The notes: a model not told the origin generated them from the letters alone. 64,000 nucleotides of DNA from Lysinibacillus sp. FSL K6-0232 (GCF_038008325.1 NZ_JBBOYW010000001.1:4061501-4125500); one strand, 5' to 3'. Positions 18,879-28,681 are shown, numbered from the stretch's first letter. Numbers and translations are program-made.

Positions 18879-20486
18879 TTATTGAATCAAAATTTCCTGT
18901 GGAATAACAATTGTAAATCGTGCTCCCCCAAGCTCACTTTTATCAATATAAATTTGTCCATTTAAGACTTCAAGTGCATTTTTTACAATAGCTAATCCTA
19001 AGCCATGATTTTCACCTTGTTTAGATGTAAACCCTGTTTGAAAAATATGTTCCTCTAATTCAGTAGGAACTCCAGGGCCGTTATCTTCAATATCAAAAAT
19101 AATATCCTTTCCTAAATCCGTAAACGCTACCTTTACTTGAGCATGCTGACCACTATAAGCTCTTGCCGCTTCCACCGCATTCTCTATCACATTCCCAATA
19201 AGCGGTACAAAATGATTTGATTTCTCCTCATCAAAAACAGCATCCAAGCGACTGTCCTCATCAATGACTAGCTGTACATATAATTCCTTAGCACGATTGA
19301 CCTTTCCCAATAAGCAAGCGGCAATTAATGGATCTTTCACAGATGTTATTAAAAATGAAATAATATCTTGCCGTTCACTGACTTCGTTCGACACAATTTT
19401 TAATGCACGGTCATACTCTTTCAACATTAATAAGCCATAAATTGTATTCATCTTATTTAAAAATTCATGATTTTGTGCACGCATATTTTCAGTAAAATCG
19501 TTAATCTTTGAAAATTCATTTGTAAGCTGTTTAATTTCCGATAACGGACGAACTGTCAGGACAATCCCTTTCACACGCTTCTTGGATGAAATAGGCGCTG
19601 CATCTAATACATAAAGGTTTCTATCAATTAATAGCTTTTGATTTGTATGGGGGTGATTTGATGCAATAACTTGATCAATATAATAATTTAAGCGCTCATC
19701 TGTAATAATCGAATTCATCATTAATGATTCATCAGCAAATAATTCCCTAGCTCGCTTATTCATTGATGTAATTTTCTTAGCGATATTCACAGTAATTGTG
19801 GCATCTGCAATTGATTCAAGCGTTGCCTCTTTTTCCTTAAACATAAAAGCAATTTCCTCAGGCTCTAAACCAAATGTGAGCTTTTTTAAGCGTCGAGCAA
19901 TTAGGATCGCACCACTGCACCCCACCATCAATGGAATACTAGCGAGCTGAATTAATTTATGTTGATAATTATCTATATCTTTCTCTACATTATTAATTAA
20001 AAAACCAACAGAAGATACACCTATTACATCCCCCTGCTTATTAAAAATAGGAGCTTTTGCTTTAATAGCAGGTCCTGATATGCCCTCCCCACTATAAATA
20101 ATTGGCTTCCCTTGCTCAAAAACAGGTGCATTACTTGTAGCTGTTGGCTTACCGATATTATCTTTATTATAATGCGAATAGCGAATATTTTGGCGGTTCG
20201 CTATCGTTACATAATCGGCATCTGTTGTACGTTGAATCTGCTCTGAAATCTGTTGAATAACTATTGAAGGGTTATCATCATCAAAGGCTTCAATAATTTC
20301 CTCATTTTGTGCAGCAAGCTCGGCTACCGTTAATGCCTTCTCCCCCACGTACTGTTTCACAACGTTATCTACCATAAAAGAAAAAAGCACGCTTACTAAT
20401 ATGGTACTAATAAGAATCACTACAATAATCAGCAAAGTCATTTGTGTTAACAAATTTAATTTCCCATACTTTTTCCAGACAGCCAT
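18879..20486 (-). CDS. citS: Sensor histidine kinase, CitS/DcuS-like
   Basis: A 535-residue membrane kinase. Two transmembrane helices (residues about 12-38 and 170-190) enclose an extracytoplasmic sensing domain of the DcuS/CitA type. A cytoplasmic PAS domain follows, then a short H-box helix, RAQNHEFLNKMNTIYGLL, with the phospho-acceptor His, and a C-terminal ATPase with GLGLAIVKNALE. This is the di- and tricarboxylate kinase subfamily. I chose the ATG at 20486, with GAGG upstream. Citrate is the probable ligand because of the CitMHS gene nearby. Confidence 0.88.
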   Translation of the reverse strand: MAVWKKYGKLNLLTQMTLLIIVVILISTILVSVLFSFMVDNVVKQYVGEKALTVAELAAQNEEIIEAFDDDNPSIVIQQISEQIQRTTDADYVTIANRQNIRYSHYNKDNIGKPTATSNAPVFEQGKPIIYSGEGISGPAIKAKAPIFNKQGDVIGVSSVGFLINNVEKDIDNYQHKLIQLASIPLMVGCSGAILIARRLKKLTFGLEPEEIAFMFKEKEATLESIADATITVNIAKKITSMNKRARELFADESLMMNSIITDERLNYYIDQVIASNHPHTNQKLLIDRNLYVLDAAPISSKKRVKGIVLTVRPLSEIKQLTNEFSKINDFTENMRAQNHEFLNKMNTIYGLLMLKEYDRALKIVSNEVSERQDIISFLITSVKDPLIAACLLGKVNRAKELYVQLVIDEDSRLDAVFDEEKSNHFVPLIGNVIENAVEAARAYSGQHAQVKVAFTDLGKDIIFDIEDNGPGVPTELEEHIFQTGFTSKQGENHGLGLAIVKNALEVLNGQIYIDKSELGGARFTIVIPQEILIQ

Positions 20487-20702
20487 CTTCCTCACATCCT
20501 TCTCCAATATCAAGCAGCTATATTGTCACTAGACTATTATTTTTTATGATAAATCAATTACACCTCAGCATAATTGTACCTGTCGCTAGCGCTTTCGATA
20601 CAGAAAAATTCGCTGAACGAAGATAACAATTATTATAACAGCTAAGGCAATTTCATGAGTCTGTTTGATAAAGGAAGCCCCTAAAACACTGACCCCATTG
20701 CG

Positions 20703-20740
20703 AAAAGGAGCGCCCTTAGAAACTAAAGGCACTCCTTTTT
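20703..20740 (-). terminator. Terminator of alanine:sodium symporter gene
   Basis: The stem AAAAGGAG(C)GCC / GGC(A)CTCCTTTT, with CCTTAG / CTAAAG inside. It lies 30 bases past the stop of the gene ending at 20770. Confidence 0.8.
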
Positions 20741-20769
20741 ATCTATATAACTTAATGCTTTTCTTCTAT

Positions 20770-22182
20770 TCATTCATCTTCATTCCAACATTCAACGTCC
20801 CCAATATTCGGTATGTTTTTCTTATAAAATACTGGATCTTTACCTTGCTTACGTTGAGTTACATAATCGTGAATAACTGGCTTGGCAATTTTCCAAAGCT
20901 GCAAAATCGCGATTAAATTTATGATTGCCATAATACCCATAAATAAATCCGCTAAATCCCATACAACCTGGACCTTTGCAACGGAACCAAACATAACAAA
21001 AAGAACGACAAATATACGAAATACAAATAGGCTATTTTTTGACTCTTTCATAAATCCAATATTTGATTCACCATAGTAGTAGTTACCAATAACTGTACTA
21101 AAGGCAAACATGAATACAATAACTGCTAATAGACTTCCTGCCCAATCACCTAAGTTACTGACTAACGAAGCTTGCGTTAAATTTACCGAAGTAGCATCAG
21201 ATTGGACATATGCATCACCAAGCAACACGATGGCAGCCGTTGCTGTACAAACTAATAATGTATCAATAAACACACCTAACGCTTGAATTAAACCTTGCTT
21301 TACAGGATGTGAAACAGATGCTGTTGCTGCTGCATTCGGTGCAGAGCCCATCCCTGCTTCATTGGAAAACAAGCCACGTTTAACGCCGTTCATGATTGCT
21401 GCCCCTAACATTCCTGCAAAGGCTTCTTCCAATCCAAAGGCAGACTTAATAATTAACATAAAGATGCTTGGAAGCTCCGAAATATTTAGGATGACAATAA
21501 TAAGCGCGATGATAATATATAAAATTGCCATAGCAGGAACAATGACTTGTGTAAAGTTAACAATTCGCTTTAATCCGCCAAAGACGATGATGCCCGTTAA
21601 AGCTGCCATTATTAAACCTATAATAATACGATTAGCGCCGAAGCTTTCTTCAAAGGCAATTGAAATCGTGTTTGCTTGTACTGCATTGAAAATAAAGCCA
21701 TAAGTAATAGTAATAACAATGGCAAAAAGAATACCCATCCATCTTTTATTTAAACCTTTTTCCATATAATAAGCTGGACCACCACGGAACAATCCCGTGT
21801 TTTTGTCTTTCACTTTATACACTTGTGCTAGCGTACTTTCAATCAATGCAGAAGCACTACCAATTAGAGCAATCATCCACATCCAAAATATAGCGCCTGG
21901 ACCACCAAGGGCAATTGCTGTTGCAACACCAGCAATATTACCAGTTCCTATTCGAGAGGCAGCAGATATTGTAAAAGCCTGAAAAGAGGATATACCCTTT
22001 TTACCTGACTTATCTTTTGGTGCTGCTTCTGTAATAAGTTTAAACATTTCTGGTATCAATCTAAATTGAATAAATTTCGTTTTTAGAGTAAAAAATAGAC
22101 CTACTCCAACTAATAAGATAATTAATACATACGAATATAAAAGTGTATTAATCTCACCAAGTATATGACCAAACCAATCCAT
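20770..22182 (-). CDS. alsT: Sodium:alanine symporter, AGCS family
   Basis: A 470-residue secondary transporter with about 11 helices. Family signatures are FQAFTISAASRIGTGNIAGVA, GGPGAIFWMWMIALIGSA and FSNEAGMGSAPNAAATA. It imports alanine or glycine with sodium; the exact substrate (alanine, glycine or glutamine as reported for AlsT) is not decidable here. A ribosome-binding site (AAAGGAAG) precedes the ATG. It is a single gene with its own terminator. Confidence 0.88.
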   Translation of the reverse strand: MDWFGHILGEINTLLYSYVLIILLVGVGLFFTLKTKFIQFRLIPEMFKLITEAAPKDKSGKKGISSFQAFTISAASRIGTGNIAGVATAIALGGPGAIFWMWMIALIGSASALIESTLAQVYKVKDKNTGLFRGGPAYYMEKGLNKRWMGILFAIVITITYGFIFNAVQANTISIAFEESFGANRIIIGLIMAALTGIIVFGGLKRIVNFTQVIVPAMAILYIIIALIIVILNISELPSIFMLIIKSAFGLEEAFAGMLGAAIMNGVKRGLFSNEAGMGSAPNAAATASVSHPVKQGLIQALGVFIDTLLVCTATAAIVLLGDAYVQSDATSVNLTQASLVSNLGDWAGSLLAVIVFMFAFSTVIGNYYYGESNIGFMKESKNSLFVFRIFVVLFVMFGSVAKVQVVWDLADLFMGIMAIINLIAILQLWKIAKPVIHDYVTQRKQGKDPVFYKKNIPNIGDVECWNEDE

Positions 22183-22586
22183 AGTTTCACTTCCTTTATT
22201 TCAAAGTATCTCCTAAAATAAAAAAATAAAGTCGCTCTGTAAACACTACTATGTGCTATACAATGACTCCACCTTTAAAAATAAGATATCTCTGATTTTT
22301 ACCACTTTTTTCAATAAATACAACTACGCATAAATTAAAGTATTTTACTATTTCAACCATGCTGATTATAACATGCTAATTATTCTATTAGCATGTTTGT
22401 TAAAATTCTGACTTTTATTTCTATTAGAGTAGCTAGGAGGGATTTTCTTTTTATTGTTTAACCCCACTTCAAAACATCGGATAAAACCAACATGTTGAAG
22501 TGGGGATGAGGAACCTCCCACTGATTGAAGGTTCATTTTATCATTCTCGCCATTTTCTATATTCATTTCGTTAAACTTTTAACTAT
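22183..22586. other. Intergenic region with two strong hairpins
   Basis: One perfect 11-bp inverted repeat, AACATGCTAAT / ATTAGCATGTT, lies at 22370-22397 with a six-base loop. A second, CCCCACTTCAA / TTGAAGTGGGG, lies at 22462-22505. The spacing and the GAGGAACCTCCCACTG phrase just after it remind me of the right end of an IS200/IS605-type (TnpB) element. No tnpA or tnpB remains. The minus-strand frame through this stretch is an artefact of the hairpins. Confidence 0.4.
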
Positions 22587-23603
22587 CTATCCCAAAATGC
22601 TTTTTATACTCGGATTATCAAAATTGGCCCATGTAATATTACTATCAATATATCGAACCATTCTGTATGCGACTGGCTTAAACCCACACTTAGGCCAGAA
22701 TGTTGAAGAAGCAAGATTTGTGATGCGCCAATCTGTTATCATGCTATCGTATCCCTTTTCTTGCATCATTCTATACCCTTCATTCATAAGCTTTTTACCA
22801 ACGCCTTTCCCCATTTGAGAATAGTGAGTACCTGCAACGCTTAACTCTATCGCATTATCAGGTGTCATAAAATTGGCGGAAACAGGGCAATATTCCTGGA
22901 ATCCTAATCCCCTCTTATCTTTTATTGCAATAATACATGTTTCATCACTTTCCTCTATTACATTGCTATATGCAGCTTTTATATTTGATACCATTTCAGG
23001 TAACGCAGGCTCAAATGTAGGGGCAGCAGTATGATATGATTGAATGATGCTAGACATTTCTCCTATCATTTCGCTATCCATTTTATTAGCTCTTCTAACC
23101 TCTGCATCAGATACATTGTTAAAAGGCTGATAATCCTTCATGTCCATTATCGCGTGTACTTGCTGAATAAAAAAGCTTAAGCATTGATAGGCATCATAGT
23201 ACACTTGATTACCAAGAGGTACAACTGTGTAATGCATAAAGCAGCCTTGCTCAAGCCATAGCTTTGAAGCTTTGGCATATAAATTTCTTATAAGCTCAGA
23301 GGATTGATCCATTCGAATGGCTGTTCCCTCGTAGGGCACCCATATATGCCTGCCTCTGAGGGTGTCAATCTTGACCTCTCCGATTATATAACCTACTAGT
23401 TCATTATTTGTAAAAGCTCCTATTCCACTGACTTTATGATTAACAAACAATTTTTCAAGTATATCCGTTGCATATTTAACATCTAGACAACTATTTTTTA
23501 GAAATGGAAACACCTCTCCCTCAAACGTTTGCCTATGTATTAATAAATCAGCCATTGCGGGTATATCCTCAGGACAAATTGATTTGAAGCCATATATATT
23601 CAT
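22587..23603 (-). CDS. GNAT-family N-acetyltransferase, two domains
   Basis: A 338-residue protein. The C-terminal half has the acetyl-CoA-binding pattern MGKGVGKKLMNEGYRMMQE and the last GNAT strand, STFWPKCGFKPVAYR. The N-terminal half looks like a second, degenerate GNAT fold, with GAFTNNELVGYIIGE. The substrate is unknown. It has a ribosome-binding site (AAAAGGGGG) about 8 bases before its start. It is a single gene with no clear partner. Confidence 0.75.
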   Translation of the reverse strand: MNIYGFKSICPEDIPAMADLLIHRQTFEGEVFPFLKNSCLDVKYATDILEKLFVNHKVSGIGAFTNNELVGYIIGEVKIDTLRGRHIWVPYEGTAIRMDQSSELIRNLYAKASKLWLEQGCFMHYTVVPLGNQVYYDAYQCLSFFIQQVHAIMDMKDYQPFNNVSDAEVRRANKMDSEMIGEMSSIIQSYHTAAPTFEPALPEMVSNIKAAYSNVIEESDETCIIAIKDKRGLGFQEYCPVSANFMTPDNAIELSVAGTHYSQMGKGVGKKLMNEGYRMMQEKGYDSMITDWRITNLASSTFWPKCGFKPVAYRMVRYIDSNITWANFDNPSIKSILG

Positions 23604-23681
23604 TGTTATTCCCCCTTTTCAGCAATAAAACCTTTATAAAATCGTCCTCAAAAAATTATTAGGAATTATAAAACCACCATC

Positions 23682-24923
23682 TCAATGCAAAATCCCCTTT
23701 GCTCTTGCCTCTTTCAGCCATTGAGGGAATTCCGTTAGCAGTCGATTATATAACTCCTCATCTGATATTTTATCGAAATCATCTAAAGCGAAAAAATCAG
23801 CATTATCAATAAATCTTCCTGGTAAATCATCTAATTTTTGTAGAACACCATAATTTGCATTTCCCAGACCAATAAATTGCCAAAATATATTTTGTTTAGA
23901 TGCATCAGTTAAAATTTTAGCAATCTCCTTATCTTTATAAATTCCACCATCACTGAAAAAGATAATATATGCTGGTATATCCTTTCTAGGCTCTTTTTTT
24001 ACATAGTGATGGATAATATCCTTCATGACAGGTGGCTCATTATTTCCTACACCTAGACCACCAAACATTTTAGGTATAGGATATGTTTGTTGAATATAAT
24101 CCTCAAAATCTCTTTCTGTTACACTTCTTGCCTTCATAAATTTAGAACCAAAGAACCAAACATCTAATTCGCCATTATCATCCATACAGGCAGCAACAGC
24201 TAATACTCGTTCAAAGGCACGTTGAATGGTGCCTTTTTGATATAGTTGTGTCATAGAGCCTGATGCATCAAAAACAACTGCTACACGCGACTTTTCAAAT
24301 GCAATATTTTTCTTTTCCAATGAAATTGAAACTTTCTTTTTCAGTAAATCAATTTTTGTTAAATTAACTTCTTGAATAGGCTCTTCAAGGGAAGCGGACG
24401 GGGTTTCAGGCTCTTCAACCTCTACCCCATACGATTCAGCTAAAGGCTTTAGCCCACCATTAAACCCTCTGCCAATCGCTCGGAACTTAAATTTCGCTTG
24501 GTGTCGATATACTTCTGCTAAAACCAATGCCCTTTCTTCAGTAGCATCATCAATTTGATAACAAACCTCTCCCTGTGCACTTTTTACAGTAATCCTTAAC
24601 CCTTGAACAGTATTAAATGTAGCATTTCCTTCTAATGTTGCTGTAAAAAAGCAATGCTGAATAGTTGGTGAAAGCTGCTCTAGCTGAATCGTAAAAACTA
24701 CCTTATTCATTTCATTCATTGTTAACCAAACACTTCGCTCTGGCTCTGTTTCTTGATTATAAAATACCATATAATCATCTGATGGAACCTTACCATTAGC
24801 GCCTACTAAAAAAGTGCTTACATCTAATACAGATGTAGAATTCCATTGCACTTCCACTATAATCATGCCGCTCTCTGCAAGAACCGTATTGCCACCCTTT
24901 TGTAGGGACATACTATTAGCCAT
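23682..24923 (-). CDS. TerD-domain plus von Willebrand A protein
   Basis: A 413-residue protein. Residues 1-150 match the TerD fold (MSLQKGGNTVLAESG at the start, and VLAEVYRHQAKFKFRAIGRGF). After a linker, residues about 210-400 form a VWA domain with the metal-site motif DASGSMTQLY and later FFSDGGIYKD. This fusion resembles TerF-like proteins of the tellurite/stress (Ter) systems. The calcium- or magnesium-binding MIDAS residues (DxSxS...D) look intact. No other ter gene is nearby, so its partners are elsewhere or absent. Confidence 0.82.
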   Translation of the reverse strand: MANSMSLQKGGNTVLAESGMIIVEVQWNSTSVLDVSTFLVGANGKVPSDDYMVFYNQETEPERSVWLTMNEMNKVVFTIQLEQLSPTIQHCFFTATLEGNATFNTVQGLRITVKSAQGEVCYQIDDATEERALVLAEVYRHQAKFKFRAIGRGFNGGLKPLAESYGVEVEEPETPSASLEEPIQEVNLTKIDLLKKKVSISLEKKNIAFEKSRVAVVFDASGSMTQLYQKGTIQRAFERVLAVAACMDDNGELDVWFFGSKFMKARSVTERDFEDYIQQTYPIPKMFGGLGVGNNEPPVMKDIIHHYVKKEPRKDIPAYIIFFSDGGIYKDKEIAKILTDASKQNIFWQFIGLGNANYGVLQKLDDLPGRFIDNADFFALDDFDKISDEELYNRLLTEFPQWLKEARAKGILH

Positions 24924-24987
24924 ATCAAAACCCCTTTATATACTGATATTTAAGAAAATTATAACATTTGCTATAGCAAAAAATAGC

Positions 24988-25012
24988 CATCTATCAAAGT
25001 TTTAGATAGATG
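24988..25012 (-). terminator. Terminator of nucleotidyltransferase gene
   Basis: The stem CATCTATC / GATAGATG with a 9-base loop, followed on the minus strand by GCTATTTTTTG. It lies 34 bases past the stop at 25046. Confidence 0.7.
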
Positions 25013-25045
25013 ACTACTTATTACATTTTGAGAAATACCTTAACA

Positions 25046-25831
25046 TTAACCCCAAACTTCCTTCAATGTACTTCTAAATAATTGATCTAATATTGCTGTA
25101 GGGTTCTTTTTTTCAGTTTTCAGTGAGTGAATATATGTGTAAATTTGCTCCATTTCTAATTCTAAAAAGTCATTAACTATTTGAATACGTGGTTCAATAT
25201 CTAGTTCATCACCTTGTAGCTTGCGCTTTAATAGTTGGTCGATTTCTACGTTTAATTCATCTGTTAAAGCTGCTTCTTTTATTAATGTATGAAAGCTAAT
25301 CGGTGGAACTGCATTATACTGTCTTATCCATTTGCAAGCTAATATTGGGCGTAGTACATAAAAATACTTTTTGATTTTTACTTCTGATCCTTGTAGATAT
25401 TCACGATAATTATTTTTTGCCATATTTAAATAATGATGAAGCATTGCATTTGGAGAAAATACCTCCGTTTCTAGCGCACGAAGATTGTCAATAAATGCGT
25501 ATTTTTCATAATAAATAATGTCGCTTCTTAGCCATTCTAAAAGCGGCGGATTATTTTTTCTAAAAAGACGTAATGCCTTTGTAATCTCCCAACCACTTAT
25601 ATCTAATAAATCATTGATTGGCTCCTCAATAACATCTCGCTTGCTGCCAATTCCTTGAGGATCAATTGCAAGATACCATTCTGGCTGATGAATATAAATA
25701 AAACGAACATCATAATCACTATCCTTGGAAGGAAAGCCCCATGCTCGACTACCTGATTCAACAGCATACAAAATTTTTACTTTATATTTTTCTTCTATTT
25801 CTAGCAGCCTCTTTTGAATTATAGCTTTCAT
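25046..25831 (-). CDS. Predicted nucleotidyltransferase, YcgL-like
   Basis: A 261-residue protein with the polymerase-beta-type nucleotidyltransferase motif ESGSRAWGFPSKDSDYDVRF (G-S-x9-D-x-D) at residues 25-44. The C-terminal helical part matches the Nuc-transf family (COG3541-type). The reaction and target are not known. It has a ribosome-binding site (GGGGGGAAATG) at its start and its own terminator. The upstream neighbour is a decayed tetR gene. Confidence 0.78.
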   Translation of the reverse strand: MKAIIQKRLLEIEEKYKVKILYAVESGSRAWGFPSKDSDYDVRFIYIHQPEWYLAIDPQGIGSKRDVIEEPINDLLDISGWEITKALRLFRKNNPPLLEWLRSDIIYYEKYAFIDNLRALETEVFSPNAMLHHYLNMAKNNYREYLQGSEVKIKKYFYVLRPILACKWIRQYNAVPPISFHTLIKEAALTDELNVEIDQLLKRKLQGDELDIEPRIQIVNDFLELEMEQIYTYIHSLKTEKKNPTAILDQLFRSTLKEVWG

Positions 25832-25845
25832 TTTACATTTCCCCC

Positions 25846-26436
25846 CTATACCTTACTTTTAAATCCTGCTATTAATATCTCTAATCCAAATTGAAACTCT
25901 TTATCCATATCCATGCTAGAAACATCAAATGGGAAACCTTTTATAGGAGCTGATGTACTTTCTTTAACCCTATACTCTTCAATAACAAATGAAGTTACAT
26001 AGTTATTTAATATCCATGATGCCGAAAAGATACCCTCTATTTCATGCCTAATTGTTCAAATAAGTCATATATTTTTTGGATAAGCTTTAAACGGAATGGC
26101 GTTATGGGTGGTGTTTCAATAAGTACATAAGCCGAATCTCGTACTTGAAGTAATATTTTTCTATATTGACTCGTCAGCTCTATCATTTGCGTTTCCCATG
26201 AATCCTGATCATTTGGATAAATAACCTTTTTTACATACTTCATCTGCTATCAATTCAAGCAATTCCTGTTTATTTTTTATATGCCAATATAAGGAGGCGC
26301 CTTTTATATTTAATCTATCAGCTACATTTCAAATGGATAGTTTTTTAATACCCTTTTCCTGAAGAAGCTCCATAGCACAACGAATAATAGACGCTTTATC
26401 TATTTTCAATTGTTCATTACCATTCTTATTCTCCAA
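25846..26436 (-). pseudogene. Decayed TetR-family repressor gene
   Basis: Reading from a TTG near 26436 after GGGGGG gives QLKIDKASIIRCAMELLQEK, a stop codon within the HTH, then NVADRLNIKGASLYWHIKNK, a frameshift around 26240, and a C-terminal ligand domain (ending EFQFGLEILIAGFKSKV) with a further break near 26040. The middle piece alone makes a 68-residue frame at 26037-26243. The HTH is of the TetR type and the C-terminal pattern resembles tetracycline-repressor-like proteins. It is non-functional. A divergent membrane-protein relic lies upstream. Confidence 0.8.
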
Positions 26437-26532
26437 AGACCCCCCTTTATTTGACAAATATATCATTTTTATATTAATCTAACAACGCCGTAATCTAACA
26501 CCGTTAGTTTCATAAAAGAAAGATGAGATAGA

Positions 26533-26993
26533 TGTCTTTATCTATTGGTATTGTTGTAAGTATTACAATTATTTGTATTACTTCATTTATAGCAACCGCC
26601 ACTGTTAAAGGAATGTCTTATATATGAATTGCATAGCATGTAATTTTTTAATATAACCTAGGAGAAATATTTTATTAAAATTTCAAGCATTTCTTTAATT
26701 TTACGGGGTTTACAAGCCATTTTCAGTATACCTCACTACACGCCCATATAAATTGAGTTGGCTGGGTAACATCTGCTCTATTTGGCATTGTTTACACGAT
26801 TTATAGATCACCTAAATATGGAAAGGTAATAAAAATACATTTCTGGCTGCATATAATTGGTGTACCACTATTAGTATTAGGCATGGAGGCAATTGGCGGC
26901 CTATTATCTGGATTAGGAGGAGCATCCGTTATTGCTGGAGCTATGTTATTTTTCTTTTACTGCTTTAAAGCATGTAAAGCAGGCGAGGAATAA
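26533..26993 (+). pseudogene. Decayed small membrane protein
   Basis: Starting with MSLSIGIVVSITIICITSFI at an ATG near 26533, this stretch is broken by at least two stops and a frameshift, and ends in frame with ...WLHIIGVPLLVLGMEAI and MLFFFYCFKACKAGEE. It would have been a 4-helix membrane protein of about 150 residues. It is divergent from the tetR relic, in the usual layout of a repressor and its target transporter or membrane protein. Both have died together. Confidence 0.6.
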
Positions 26994-27021
26994 AGAAAAA
27001 TTTTTAATACTTTTCAATAAT

Positions 27022-27060
27022 AAAGGCAGGAGCATTATTTTTAACAGCTCCTGCCTTTTT
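27022..27060 (+). terminator. Terminator of the decayed membrane-protein gene
   Basis: The stem AAAGGCAGGAGC / GCTCCTGCC followed by TTTTT. It is still a strong intrinsic terminator. Confidence 0.85.
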
Positions 27061-27118
27061 ATATTAGCTGTTCGCTGTCAGGTAAATTATGTTTCAACAA
27101 CCTACCATGTTCACAATT

Positions 27119-27173
27119 TAGACATATATTATATATAGACATAATATAAATACATTGATATTATATAGACATA
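27119..27173 (+). promoter_or_regulatory. Three TAGACATA repeats before the endonuclease gene
   Basis: The octamer TAGACATA recurs at 27119, 27136 and 27166 within AT-rich DNA just before the ribosome-binding site (GGAGG) of the endonuclease. They may be binding sites for a controller protein. No controller gene is seen in the window. Confidence 0.35.
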
Positions 27174-27195
27174 AATAATTGATTGGAGGAATTTA

Positions 27196-28575
27196 ATGAT
27201 GAGCCGAATTAAAAGAAACATGCATCAGAGCTTTGAAGATTATCAAAGATTTATTGTAAATCACCCAATCTATAGTGGAATCCCATATAATTTGGATAAA
27301 AATGGACATCCAGTTTGGCTAGCGCCAGCTAAAAGTGATATTGGTTCAGGAAGAATTGCCTGGTTAGATGCTAAGCGTTCGGAATTGAACATTGCACCAG
27401 AGGATGGATGGAGAGCAAAGACAGCACTAGCTATACATCCAATGAAAGAAAAACCATGTCAAGTTTGCGGAACAGTATTGTCATTAGAGTATGTGTATCC
27501 AAATAACGGGTTTATCAAAAAAATGGAGAAAAAAGGTTACGAAATGAACTACCTTGAGGACATCCGAGTTAGGATGAAGGTAGAAAAGGAAAATGCCAAT
27601 ATTGAATTTTTTGAAGCCTTATCAAAAGTGCTAGGCAACCAACTGAATATAAATGATGATTTACCAACTCTCATTAATACTGTAATGGCTATCGGCTCAT
27701 CAAAAAAATTCCTTGGTCCTGGGGCAATGTCTAATTTCCCAGATCGTCTTGATGGCTTCCACTCATACAATCGTTGTTGTCGTGGAACTCAAGATAAAGG
27801 TCGCGCTAAATCTAATTTAAATAGATATGGACAGGACCGCCGTGCCTATGAAAACTGGTCTGATGGAAATTGGAAGGCTGCCGACCGATTAATGCGTGAA
27901 TTCAACAAGCATCATGTAAGTGCTGACCATATTGGACCTATATCTTTAGGCTTTAGACATGATCCTCACTTCCAGCCTATGACCGTTTCTGAACAAGCTA
28001 CAAAGAATAATCGTATGACTTATGCAGATGTACAAAAATTAATGGAGTATGAGAAAAAACATGGTCCTGTTATTAGCTGGCATTCTAAATATGCTTGGAA
28101 CCAGCTAAAAAACACAATCACAAACGATGAAGATGCAAAAGAAGCTAGTATGCTATTACGTAAGAATATGCATTTTATCTTAACAATACTAGCAAATATT
28201 TATGAAAGCTGTGAGAGTGGAGCAGAGTTTTTGTACAATAAAATTTTAGTAAATCAAATTATGTATGCATATGCAGATTACGAATTTGAAGGTTTTGATC
28301 CTGAAACTGGAGAATACAAAAAAATGAATATTATTCAAAAAGGACGAAAGGAATACGACAATAATGCTAAACGCTATGTCCGTAAAGCCTTTGAAGCACT
28401 AGAAAACTACTCATCCAAAGAAAATCGCTGGTATCACAATTTCCTACCTCATTATAAAAATGAACTCTTATCAATCCATGCCCTTATCGAAGCTCATGAA
28501 TTTGAACAAGCATTTACTGAATTACAAACTCTCTTCGAAACCCACGCAAAATATTTTTGTAACTTAACAAAATAA
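27196..28575 (+). CDS. Alw26I/Eco31I/Esp3I-family type IIS restriction endonuclease
   Basis: A 459-residue protein. The block GFHSYNRCCRGTQDKGR, followed by RYGQDRRAYENW, and the earlier zinc-like CQVCG near residue 92 are characteristic of the Alw26I/Eco31I/Esp3I family. The nuclease motif ADHIGPISLGF, followed about 22 residues later by ATKNNR, is an HNH-type active site. Such enzymes cut a few bases away from a GTCTC-like site; the recognition sequence here cannot be told. It follows GGAGG and has its own terminator. No methyltransferase of type II lies next to it, which is unusual. It is about 100 residues shorter than Eco31I. Confidence 0.78.
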   Translation: MMSRIKRNMHQSFEDYQRFIVNHPIYSGIPYNLDKNGHPVWLAPAKSDIGSGRIAWLDAKRSELNIAPEDGWRAKTALAIHPMKEKPCQVCGTVLSLEYVYPNNGFIKKMEKKGYEMNYLEDIRVRMKVEKENANIEFFEALSKVLGNQLNINDDLPTLINTVMAIGSSKKFLGPGAMSNFPDRLDGFHSYNRCCRGTQDKGRAKSNLNRYGQDRRAYENWSDGNWKAADRLMREFNKHHVSADHIGPISLGFRHDPHFQPMTVSEQATKNNRMTYADVQKLMEYEKKHGPVISWHSKYAWNQLKNTITNDEDAKEASMLLRKNMHFILTILANIYESCESGAEFLYNKILVNQIMYAYADYEFEGFDPETGEYKKMNIIQKGRKEYDNNAKRYVRKAFEALENYSSKENRWYHNFLPHYKNELLSIHALIEAHEFEQAFTELQTLFETHAKYFCNLTK

Positions 28576-28626
28576 CAGACAGGAGCCCAACTAATCTGTC
28601 TATTATCAAAGCTATTTAGTGGATAA

Positions 28627-28681
28627 AAAAAACGAACTACTACGAAGCGCTATCTAAAGCTCAACGTACTAGTTCGTTTTT
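28627..28681 (+). terminator. Terminator of the endonuclease gene
   Basis: Outer stem AAAACGAACTA / TAGTTCGTTTTT around a branched inner part that contains GAAGCGCT. It lies 52 bases past the stop. Confidence 0.7.

Noticed and set aside
20882..21982. Plus-strand reading frames opposite the alanine symporter
   Set aside because: They are antisense to a clear transporter gene, show no ribosome-binding sites, and have the composition expected of reversed codons.
22366..22566. A 66-residue minus-strand reading frame
   Set aside because: It is made of the two hairpins and lacks a ribosome-binding site or family.
27119..27173. TAGACATA repeats as a CRISPR array
   Set aside because: Only three 8-bp copies at uneven spacing and no spacers of regular length; more like operator sites.
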